Shown here: positions 8,297-16,051 of the stretch, one piece after another
Position numbering within the stretch: the stretch's first letter is position 1
Layout: the number at the start of each line of letters is the position of its first letter
NCBI GenBank assembly: GCA_036703255.1
Contig: DATNPL010000153.1
Coordinates: forward strand, 1 to 64,000
Origin: Drouetiella sp036703255
GTDB lineage: Bacteria > Cyanobacteriota > Cyanobacteriia > Elainellales > Elainellaceae
Direction: 5' to 3'
Length of the DNA stretch: 64,000 nt
Position numbers and translations under genes: made by a program
Notes under the pieces: model-generated
Database searches by the model: none
What the model was told of the DNA's origin: nothing
The model's input: the letters and a program-made list of their open reading frames with translations, nothing else

Positions 8297-8431
8297 ATGA
8301 AGCTGGTTGCTCTGTTTCTGCTGCCAAGTCTAATTTGGGGTGCCTTGGCAAAGCTATTTGACAAAATTGTATCGAAAGATTCGGAAAATTTAGGTAGCAG
8401 AAGTATAGATCCGCCGCAGCTTAAGTTATAG
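8297..8431 (+). CDS. Candidate 44-aa hydrophobic peptide (weak)
   Basis: A short ORF with a hydrophobic start (MKLVALFLLPSLIWGALAKL) followed by a polar tail ending PPQLKL. It lies in the 301-base gap between fabF and tkt. No clear ribosome-binding site precedes the ATG, and I do not recognise a family, so it may be chance. If real it would be a single-span membrane peptide. The rest of the gap holds only a small AGTAGG/CCTACT inverted repeat (8448-8467) and the tkt leader. Confidence 0.22.
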   Translation: MKLVALFLLPSLIWGALAKLFDKIVSKDSENLGSRSIDPPQLKL

Positions 8432-8527
8432 ACTAATAACAATATGCAGTAGGTATAGTTGCCTACTATTTGAGTTTGTCTCCCCGTTACACCCCAGCAT
8501 TAAACCATCGTTAGATTAGAGGAAGTC

Positions 8528-10540
8528 ATGGCTGTTGCGACCCAATCCCTCGAAGAACTCTGTATTAATTCGATTCGTTTTTTAGCGATCGATGCCGTTG
8601 AAAAAGCAAAGTCAGGACATCCCGGCTTGCCGATGGGCGCTGCACCGATGGCCTATGTCCTATGGGACAAGTTCATGCGGTTCAATCCCAAAAATCCCAA
8701 GTGGTTTAACCGCGATCGCTTCGTTTTATCGGCAGGGCATGGCTGCATGTTGCAGTATGCCTTGCTGCATTTAACAGGCTATGACAGTGTTCCGATCGAA
8801 GAAATTAAGCAATTCCGCCAATGGGGATCAAGAACACCCGGACATCCGGAAAACTTTGAAACTCTTGGTGTTGAAGTGACGACAGGGCCTTTGGGACAAG
8901 GCATTGCAAATGGTGTAGGTTTGGCTGTGGCCGAAGCCCATTTGGCAGCTCGCTTTAACAAGCCCGACATTACCCTGGTCGATCACTACACCTACGTCAT
9001 TTTGGGCGATGGTTGCAACATGGAGGGTGTTTCGGGCGAAGCCTGCTCCATTGCCGGACATTGGGGCTTGGGCAAACTGATTGCCCTCTACGACGACAAC
9101 CATATTTCTATTGATGGCTCTACGGATGTGGCCTTTACCGAAGATGTGTCTAAGCGGTTTGAAGCCTACGGCTGGCATGTGCTGCATGTCGAAAACGGCA
9201 ACACCGATTTAGATGCAATCGCTCAGGCGATCGAATCAGCCAAAGCGGTCACTGACAAGCCAACCATGATCAAGGTGACCACGACCATCGGCTATGGCTC
9301 TCCTAACAAAGCCAACACGGCTGGGGTTCACGGGGCAGCTTTGGGGGGCGATGAAATTAAGCTCACCCGCGAAAACTTGGGCTGGAACCACGAGCCTTTT
9401 GAGATTCCTGATGATGTAATCAGCCACATGCGTAAGGCGATCGAGCGGGGCGCTAGCGCTGAAGCCGAGTGGGAAGCAACTTGGGCGAAATACAAGACCC
9501 AATATCCTGAAGATGCCGCTGAATTCGAGCGGTTGATCTCAGGTAAATTACCGGAAGGTTGGGACAAGGTGTTGCCTACCTACACGGCTGAAGACAAGGC
9601 ACTACCGACTCGCAAGCATTCGGAAACCTGCTTGAATAAGCTGGCTCCGGTGCTCCCTGAACTGATCGGCGGTTCGGCTGACCTCACCCACTCTAACCTG
9701 ACGGAAATCAAAGGTTTTGGTGACTTCCAGAAGGGGCAATATCAGAACCGCAACATTCACTTTGGCGTGCGGGAGCATGGCATGGGGGCAATCTGTAACG
9801 GGATCGCCTTGCATGGTTCAGGTCTGATTCCCTATGGGGCAACCTTTCTGATCTTCACCGACTACATGCGTGCCGCTATCCGCCTCTCGGCTCTGTCTCA
9901 GGCGGGCAGCGTGTGGGTCATGACCCATGACTCTATTGGTCAGGGTGAAGATGGCCCTACTCACCAACCTATTGAGACGATCGCTTCTCTGCGCGCTATC
10001 CCCAACCTAACGGTCATTCGTCCGGCAGATGGCACGGAGTGTTCAGGAGCCTACAAGGTGGCGATCGAATATGCCAACCAAGCACGCCCGACACTGATGG
10101 CTTTCTCTCGGCAAAACCTGCCTAACTATTCCACGACTTCGATTGAAGGTGTGGCAAAGGGCGCTTACATTGTCGTTGATGCTGAGGGTACACCTGACCT
10201 TATCCTAATCGGTACAGGCTCAGAGCTAAGCCTCTGCGTCAAGGCTGCCGAAACCCTCGCCAGCGAAGGCAAGAAGGTTCGGGTTGTCTCCATGCCCTCT
10301 TGGGAGCTATTTGAAGAGCAAGATGCGGCTTACCGGGAGTCTGTTTTGCCTAAAGCTGTCACCAAGCGATTGTCTGTAGAAGCTGGAACCAGCTTTGGCT
10401 GGGCGAAGTACGTTGGCACCGAAGGCGATTGTGTGAGCATCGATCGCTTTGGAGCATCGGCTCCGGGTGGCGTGTGCTTAGAGAAGTTTGGCTTTACGGT
10501 AGACAACGTGCTGGCTAAGGCGAAAGCGTTGCTGAGCTAG
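8528..10540 (+). CDS. tkt: Transketolase
   Basis: A 670-aa thiamine diphosphate enzyme that transfers two-carbon units between sugar phosphates in the Calvin-Benson cycle and the pentose phosphate pathway. The cofactor-binding motif is GDGCNMEGVSGEACS, with substrate-site histidines in KSGHPGLPMG and AGVHGAALGG. The pyrimidine domain carries the catalytic Glu region FGVREHGMGAICNG and the THDSIGQGEDGPTHQP loop. Length is normal. A GAGGAAG ribosome-binding site precedes the ATG. The gene is the last of acpP-fabF-tkt and ends before a strong hairpin. Confidence 0.97.
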   Translation: MAVATQSLEELCINSIRFLAIDAVEKAKSGHPGLPMGAAPMAYVLWDKFMRFNPKNPKWFNRDRFVLSAGHGCMLQYALLHLTGYDSVPIEEIKQFRQWGSRTPGHPENFETLGVEVTTGPLGQGIANGVGLAVAEAHLAARFNKPDITLVDHYTYVILGDGCNMEGVSGEACSIAGHWGLGKLIALYDDNHISIDGSTDVAFTEDVSKRFEAYGWHVLHVENGNTDLDAIAQAIESAKAVTDKPTMIKVTTTIGYGSPNKANTAGVHGAALGGDEIKLTRENLGWNHEPFEIPDDVISHMRKAIERGASAEAEWEATWAKYKTQYPEDAAEFERLISGKLPEGWDKVLPTYTAEDKALPTRKHSETCLNKLAPVLPELIGGSADLTHSNLTEIKGFGDFQKGQYQNRNIHFGVREHGMGAICNGIALHGSGLIPYGATFLIFTDYMRAAIRLSALSQAGSVWVMTHDSIGQGEDGPTHQPIETIASLRAIPNLTVIRPADGTECSGAYKVAIEYANQARPTLMAFSRQNLPNYSTTSIEGVAKGAYIVVDAEGTPDLILIGTGSELSLCVKAAETLASEGKKVRVVSMPSWELFEEQDAAYRESVLPKAVTKRLSVEAGTSFGWAKYVGTEGDCVSIDRFGASAPGGVCLEKFGFTVDNVLAKAKALLS

Positions 10541-10594
10541 TTTCACGCTAGAGATAGCTGAGTTTATGCCAGACGCATAGAGTCAAAACAGGGA

Positions 10595-10618
10595 AAAAGG
10601 GCAGAAATCTGCCCTTTT
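10595..10618 (+). terminator. Rho-independent-type hairpin after tkt
   Basis: A perfect 10-bp stem AAAAGGGCAG / CTGCCCTTTT with an AAAT loop, 54 bases after the tkt stop. The T-rich 3' arm can serve the plus-strand transcript. The next gene is convergent, so it could also work from the other side. Confidence 0.8.
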
Positions 10619-10733
10619 CCTATGTGTTAAGTGATTATTTTGAATCTAGATATTTTTGAGGCCAAAATTTCTCAATTTAAGCCTATGGGCGCTAGGTAGG
10701 TGCGATCGCTAGAGTTCTTTTACGGCTAGGGTG

Positions 10734-11411
10734 TTATCGGCGTGAGGCACTCACGTCTGGTTGGATGACAACCGCAGACAGCACTAAGCTACTGCCAAAT
10801 AGCTGAAAAGAGGTTTGCACGTAATAGCTACACCAGCTCACGATTCCCAGCCACTTGATGCCATCTTCAAGCAGAAACATCCAGTGATCAAGCTGCCATA
10901 TCCATTGCTCAAGAACTGCGTCTATGAAAACAGAGCTTGTAAGCAGCCCTAATGCCAACAACAAATAAACGTAGTCTGTGCGCAGTATGACTCGTCGAAA
11001 CACGATGAGATAAGTAGATACAGCAATTCCCAAAACTACATAAACGATTTTTTCGCTCAAGCCTAAATATCTAGCAATCAGCACTTCATGAAACAAGAAA
11101 AAGTCATCGAACAAAAGATACATGGATAAGAGAGCAGAGGAAAGAAGAAACCAAAAAATTTTCTTTGACTTCACTCTCCAAAGCGTCAAGGCAGAAAATA
11201 AGCAGATCGATGTGGTCGCACACCACAGCAGAATCCCAAGATTTGAAAGAATGCCTGAAAGCGGATGAATATCCGCAATGGCTGTAACATCGCGGGTCAT
11301 AGTTGGTATCTGAACTTGATAAGTTACGCTGACTCCTGCAATGGCTGCAAGGACAAATACAGCTGGAAGAAAGGTAATGAAGAGCCGCCGTGCGAATACG
11401 GTTTTCATCAT
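10734..11411 (-). CDS. Polytopic membrane protein of unknown function
   Basis: A 225-aa protein with six or seven predicted membrane helices and no family I recognise. Acidic and histidine residues sit inside hydrophobic stretches: FDDFFLFHE (about residue 100) and ELDHWMFLLEDGIKWLGIVSW-like sequence near the C terminus (broken here as LDHWMFLLEDGIKW then LGIVSW). Such buried Asp/His/Glu clusters occur in intramembrane hydrolases such as the CREST group, but the match is only by pattern. Two consecutive ATG codons open the gene. It stands alone, convergent with tkt. Confidence 0.7.
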   Translation of the reverse strand: MMKTVFARRLFITFLPAVFVLAAIAGVSVTYQVQIPTMTRDVTAIADIHPLSGILSNLGILLWCATTSICLFSALTLWRVKSKKIFWFLLSSALLSMYLLFDDFFLFHEVLIARYLGLSEKIVYVVLGIAVSTYLIVFRRVILRTDYVYLLLALGLLTSSVFIDAVLEQWIWQLDHWMFLLEDGIKWLGIVSWCSYYVQTSFQLFGSSLVLSAVVIQPDVSASRR

Positions 11412-12009
11412 AAATTCCTCGAAATAGATTCAACGCCTCATGAAAAATCATGAATAGGCAGATGGCTTCGCCTACTCTCATTCAAACCCTATTGACGATC
11501 GACAACCCCATTGCGAAAGTTGATTTGTAGCAAAAAATGTGCAGTTTTCTCCCATGCGGAAAAACGCATTGATTGCCATTGATCACCCTAAAACTGACGA
11601 TTTGCGGCTCAATAATTCAGGCTTCCAACGGTTGCCTTGAGTCGGCTAGTCTAGCATGTTCCAACAATTCTCAGGATGAGAACTTTCTCATGTAAGCAGC
11701 TGATTTCAATGGCCTGGCTGAAACTTCTTAATCTGTCAGCCGTAGCTATCATGCTCAGGTCATTTCTGTGAATGCGCTTCACTCGCACAAAAATCTCTCT
11801 ACCCTCACACTTGTGGCTCCGGCTATAGTTCAAGAGGTCGAGTCAGGAGGCTTTTAACAGCTCTTATTTCATGCACGGATATTTCAACATGAAAATCGCT
11901 GAACCTGAAAACCTGAACGTGCAGGTTGAATACGATCGCTCTCTTGCAAATCACAAAAACTATGTCAGAGCCTTACCCAACAGACATCACTTGATTCAAA
12001 TAGACCAAA
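11412..12009. other. Gene-poor intergenic region
   Basis: About 600 bases with no convincing gene. It contains a small hairpin (ATGCG / CGCAT, 11554-11569) and scattered AT-rich sequence. The left end should hold the promoter for the minus-strand membrane protein. No RNA gene was recognised. Confidence 0.5.
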
Positions 12010-13749
12010 TCAAGTAGGCAAAGGATCGGTGCCAGAGCGCAGGAAGGATGGCAAATCAACTCCGGCAGGACGCTGCTTCTTGGTAGAACGTAGGGGATAG
12101 ACGACAGGAGAAGGCCAGCTAGGCTGAGACAACGCTGGAATAAAGCTCCCATCTAGTTCAGGCGTTTCTTCCTCTACCGTAGGCTCTTGCACTGACATGC
12201 TTTGAGCGCTTGAGGCAGGCTGGGGTTCTGGAGCGACTGGCGGAACTGTAGATGCGTGAGCCAGCGACTGGTCAGGGGGTAAGGCATCAAAATTGATGGC
12301 TTCAAAAGCAGAAAAGTCTCCTGACAGACTGGCTCTCACCATATCTTCTGTAGAAACTTCAATTAACCGAGCCAAGTCTTGCCAAAGGGCATCTTCTCCC
12401 TCGATCGCATCTGAAATTCCGCCTTCAGGTAAGTCCCCAGTTAGTCCGCTTTGCGCCTCGGCCTCTAGTTTGAAGGAAGCAGCAGGGATCGCAACTTCAG
12501 AGTCATGATGAGCTAAATCCGAGCTAACATCGCCGCTTTGGGGCTGAGAGTTAGAGTCGGAACTGATTGGCGGAGCCATCTCTGCCATCATAGGGGTAAG
12601 CATAGGGTTGGGGATTGAAGAGTCATCAAGCTCTAGAGGCAGCTTTAGCTTCGATGAGCTATTGGCTGGACTATCGACTGTTTCAGAGGCTGTTTCAGCG
12701 GCGATCGGCAGGGTTGGCGATGGAACCGAGATTTCTGGTGCGGCCTCTGCTTCCGGCTCCAAAGTCTCGCTGACTTCATCCGACTCCCCTAATCCAACGG
12801 GGTAGAGCTTCATCCAAGGGAACTGGGCGGTTGCTGCTTCTGCCTGAGCTGACCAAGGCTGAATTTTTTGGGTCTTGAGCAGGAAAGGATTGTCTCCCAT
12901 GATGGCTTCTGCCATTGCTTCTGCGCCCATATCATATTGAGGGGTGGGCACTTCCAGGCATTTTTCTAAAGCTGCCTTGAATTGCAGCGTGTAGCGCTGT
13001 TGGCGATGCAGACGAGCCTGCAAATCGCGATTTGAGCCTTCTGTCTGAGCCAAAAGCTGCACCTGCTCATTAAAACGCTGCTGAATCAGGGCGGATTCTC
13101 GCTCTAGCTCGGCTACCCGTTCCTGGCTGCTCTCTAGCTGTCCTGTCAAGGTTTCGATCAAAATTTGCTGTCGCTGATTGGCCTGATGGGCAAACTCAAG
13201 CTGGTTAAACAAGCTGACAATGGCATCGGGGGCAGTGGGCAGTGCGCTAGAGCTAGTTGACGGTGGCTCAGTCACGCTATCTTGCGATCGCCCCACTTCT
13301 GCCTGAAGCGCAACCTGGCTGCTTTCTAAGGCTTCTTCAAGCTGCGAAACGCGATCGAGCAAAATACTGTTGCACTGATTGAGTTCTTGAATCAGGCTAA
13401 TCAGGTCTGTAACATCGACTTCGGCAGGTTCAGTCGCGGCATTTTCTGACCAAGCGGCGATCGCGGCTATGGGATCAGTTGAGGGCGATCGGTGCGGGGT
13501 GGGCGAAGACTCTACGGCTTGAACAGCGGCAGCTAGCGCAATCTCATCTACGTTGATCTCATCAGCCTCAACACCTGTTGCATCTGTATTTGTCTCAAAG
13601 AATAGGTCTTCGAGTGACCCATTGCCCTCAAAGGGAATGCCTTCAGCAAGGTCGGCAAAAGGATTTTCCCAATCTACCAAGGCATCGGCAGACTCAGCTT
13701 GATCTGGACGTTGACCGGGATGATGGAATGGGGCGTTGGATTCACTCAT
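12010..13749 (-). CDS. Acidic coiled-coil protein of unknown function
   Basis: A 579-aa protein with no recognised enzymatic domain. The first 100 residues are acidic and low in complexity. About residues 115-270 form a coiled coil (for example LLDRVSQLEEALESSQVALQ and a later run of QQRFNEQVQLLAQ type). The rest is a Ser/Pro/Glu-rich disordered region ending in a basic patch, STKKQRPAG. The motif ALEKCLEVP after the coil could be a short conserved segment. ATG giving MSESNAPFHH is chosen over a GTG nine bases upstream. It may be a cytoplasmic scaffold or cell-envelope organiser; this is speculation from composition only. Confidence 0.75.
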   Translation of the reverse strand: MSESNAPFHHPGQRPDQAESADALVDWENPFADLAEGIPFEGNGSLEDLFFETNTDATGVEADEINVDEIALAAAVQAVESSPTPHRSPSTDPIAAIAAWSENAATEPAEVDVTDLISLIQELNQCNSILLDRVSQLEEALESSQVALQAEVGRSQDSVTEPPSTSSSALPTAPDAIVSLFNQLEFAHQANQRQQILIETLTGQLESSQERVAELERESALIQQRFNEQVQLLAQTEGSNRDLQARLHRQQRYTLQFKAALEKCLEVPTPQYDMGAEAMAEAIMGDNPFLLKTQKIQPWSAQAEAATAQFPWMKLYPVGLGESDEVSETLEPEAEAAPEISVPSPTLPIAAETASETVDSPANSSSKLKLPLELDDSSIPNPMLTPMMAEMAPPISSDSNSQPQSGDVSSDLAHHDSEVAIPAASFKLEAEAQSGLTGDLPEGGISDAIEGEDALWQDLARLIEVSTEDMVRASLSGDFSAFEAINFDALPPDQSLAHASTVPPVAPEPQPASSAQSMSVQEPTVEEETPELDGSFIPALSQPSWPSPVVYPLRSTKKQRPAGVDLPSFLRSGTDPLPT

Positions 13750-13969
13750 AGCTCTCACTCACAAGCACAAAAACAAAATTACCGACAGTTACCGCCGAAT
13801 GTCAGGTTAATATAGCGTACTTTATCTTCGCTGACCCTTATTTATCTTTAAATCCTTATGACTAAACAGAACACGGCTCAAGCTCAATTTTAGAAACCTG
13901 CTGCCAAGCTTGGGAAGCTGACATCTTACAAGTCGTTACGTTGGCGCTGAAATATAGCGCTCTAAATTT

Positions 13970-15004
13970 CTAGATTAAGGTTTGGCTGAGGAGTTCTTGA
14001 TGGATCAAAGCCCGATCGATCAAAGCATGGATGCGATCGCCCGACACCGCATCTCCGTTGGCATACAGCTCAATCCACTCCCGTCCAATCTGCACTGCGT
14101 CTGTGGGCATTTGCGCCAGTTCCCAGCCCGGAAACTCCATATCCTGCATCAACTGGGAGACTTTGGGGTCATAGCTGATGCCAAAACAGCGGCATTCGGA
14201 AGCAGCCGCCATGATCAGCCCATGAAACCGCATGGCGATCGCCATCTCTACGCCTTTAAATACACCCTTGAGCTGCTGCGGATCGGACAAGGTGAGGATG
14301 TGACTCACTCCTGGTAAGCGCGGCTGAATGGCTTGGGCAATGGCTAAATCTTGGATCGGCTGGAAAGGGATTAGCAGCAGGCTGGTTTGGGTTGCTTTTT
14401 GAAAGTCAATCAACGCCCGCGTTAGAATTTCCAGACGCTGGGGGGTGAGTTGAGGATGCGATCGCAGCGCCACAGCCACTCTGGGGGCAGGAATATCCCA
14501 GAGTCCGGGTACGGGGCTAGCTTGTAAAGCCCAGACTGGGTCGGCTGCCAGCGTAAAGGGAATGTGCCAGTCTGCCAACAGCGCTGCTGAGCCGCCATCT
14601 CTAACGCTGACTGCTGTACACCCCCCAAAAGCGGCTCGAGCGATTTTTTGGGTGAGCGATCGCTGCAAAGGGCCAACGCCCTGTGCCCAAGCAATGGTTT
14701 TTAGCCCTAGCTGCTGCGCCAGGCCCATCAAGCCACCATAATAGAGCGGACTCAGAGCGCTAGTGCTGTCTTGCATCAGGCTACCCCCGCCCCAGATAAA
14801 GGCATCGGCCTGCCGGAGTGCATGAAAAATTGCAGGAGATTTGCGGGGACAAGTCTCAACGTGGTAGCGCTCGTAAGTTTCGGTAGGATTGCCCGACAAC
14901 ACGATCGGCTTGACATGAGCAGGCAACATTTGCAGTAAAGTTGCCAATAGAGCCTCATCGCCACCGTTTCCCATACCATAGTAACCACACAGCACTGCCC
15001 GCAT
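13970..15004 (-). CDS. csaB: Polysaccharide pyruvyl transferase CsaB
   Basis: A 344-aa protein of the polysaccharide pyruvyltransferase family. It transfers a pyruvyl ketal from phosphoenolpyruvate to a cell-wall polysaccharide, creating the anionic ligand bound by S-layer-homology (SLH) domains. Supporting motifs are GYYGMGNGGDEA near the start, WGGGSLMQDSTS, AWAQGVGPL and the C-terminal RFHGLIMAAASECRCFGISY. The ATG giving MRAVLCGYYG is chosen; an in-frame ATG 48 bases upstream would overlap the divergent gene's start. In cyanobacteria CsaB supports attachment of SLH-type outer-membrane porins to peptidoglycan-linked polymer. Confidence 0.93.
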   Translation of the reverse strand: MRAVLCGYYGMGNGGDEALLATLLQMLPAHVKPIVLSGNPTETYERYHVETCPRKSPAIFHALRQADAFIWGGGSLMQDSTSALSPLYYGGLMGLAQQLGLKTIAWAQGVGPLQRSLTQKIARAAFGGCTAVSVRDGGSAALLADWHIPFTLAADPVWALQASPVPGLWDIPAPRVAVALRSHPQLTPQRLEILTRALIDFQKATQTSLLLIPFQPIQDLAIAQAIQPRLPGVSHILTLSDPQQLKGVFKGVEMAIAMRFHGLIMAAASECRCFGISYDPKVSQLMQDMEFPGWELAQMPTDAVQIGREWIELYANGDAVSGDRIHALIDRALIHQELLSQTLI

Positions 15005-15046
15005 CGCTAAACCAAACGCATCTCGTCTTTTACAATACCGGAGCCA

Positions 15047-15358
15047 ATGCACGCCCTCTCAATTCCCACCTGGATGATTCACATTTCTAGCGTCGCTGAA
15101 TGGATTGCCGCCATCTGGCTTATCTGGACTTACGGCGAAATCAGTCAGAACCGGGCATGGCGATCGCTGTCTTTTGGCATGCTGCCTGCTCTGATTAGCG
15201 CTATGTGTGCTTGCACCTGGCATTTTTTTGACAATGCCAAATCTCTAGAATGGCTAGTGACCTTGCAGGCTGCCACAACGTTGATCGGCAATGTCACCCT
15301 TTGTGCTGCTGCTTGGTGGATCTGGCGTAGTTCACGCACCCCAAAGCTAAAGCCATGA
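15047..15358 (+). CDS. DUF2499 (Ycf49-like) membrane protein
   Basis: A 103-aa protein of the DUF2499 family, related to the algal plastid ORF Ycf49. It has three likely membrane helices with many tryptophans; characteristic segments are HISSVAEWIAAIWLIWTYGE, CTWHFFDN and the C-terminal CAAAWWIW. Function is unknown; conservation with plastids suggests a thylakoid or photosynthetic role. It starts 42 bases from divergent csaB and is followed after 30 bases by the DUF3593 gene, a pairing I know from other cyanobacteria. Confidence 0.85.
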   Translation: MHALSIPTWMIHISSVAEWIAAIWLIWTYGEISQNRAWRSLSFGMLPALISAMCACTWHFFDNAKSLEWLVTLQAATTLIGNVTLCAAAWWIWRSSRTPKLKP

Positions 15359-15388
15359 TTTCAGCAAAGCTCTGATTCCGGTAAAACC

Positions 15389-15760
15389 ATGATGATGTCT
15401 CAAAATACTCTCTTTGGCCTGTCCCTGCTGCCCTATCTGGGATTTCTTTGGTTCTTGACGCGATCGCAGCAAACTCCGCGACTGGCGCTGATTGGTTTTT
15501 ATATGACGCTGGTCTTTGTTGCTGTCACGATTCCTGCTGGGCTTTATGCCAAGGTGCATTACAGGACTTCTTTAGCGAATATTGACTGGCTGCATGGCAG
15601 TGCCGAATCTTTTCTGACGCTTGCCAATATTTTGGTTGTGTTGGGATTTCGTCAGGCGATCGTTCAGGTGCAACAGGGCGTGAGTTCTGAGCTAAAAACG
15701 AGTTCGATCGCTGGTCAAAAAGGCAATGACTCCCAGACTGCATCAGAATCTAATCTCTAA
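15389..15760 (+). CDS. DUF3593 membrane protein
   Basis: A 123-aa protein of the DUF3593 family, shared by cyanobacteria and plants, with three predicted membrane helices. Typical segments are LSLLPYLGFLWFLTRS, VAVTIPAGLYAKVHY, DWLHGSAESFLTLANI. The last 30 residues are polar. Three ATG codons open the frame in succession, so the exact start is ambiguous by one or two residues. It sits in tandem with the DUF2499 gene and is probably co-transcribed; a shared membrane role is likely but not defined. Confidence 0.85.
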   Translation: MMMSQNTLFGLSLLPYLGFLWFLTRSQQTPRLALIGFYMTLVFVAVTIPAGLYAKVHYRTSLANIDWLHGSAESFLTLANILVVLGFRQAIVQVQQGVSSELKTSSIAGQKGNDSQTASESNL

Positions 15761-16051
15761 TATCAAATAATCCGTTTAAGATTTGAATATAGATTTGTTG
15801 ACTATAAATTTAATTGACTATAGATTTTGCTGACTAGGGCTGTGTCTCACGACTGTTGGTTTTGCTGGAAGCGTGCGTCTAGCGCCTTCTGCCCAATCCG
15901 GACAGCCTGTGGCACGATCGACTGGTAGACCCGCCAGAGTTGCGATGGGCAGACAGAATCCAGTCAAGAGATTCTGGTAATAAAGACTCTGGTGAAAAGG
16001 CTCTAGTAAAAAAGCAGGTTTTTGACTATCCCCCCGTGCGCTACCCTCGCC

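Noticed and set aside
8161..8442. Minus-strand frame of 93 codons after fabF
   Set aside because: It overlaps the fabF C terminus and has no recognisable domain or ribosome-binding site.
11651..11833. Minus-strand frame of 60 codons in the 11.4-12.0 kb gap
   Set aside because: No ribosome-binding site, no hydrophobic or conserved-looking segment, and a composition typical of random sequence.
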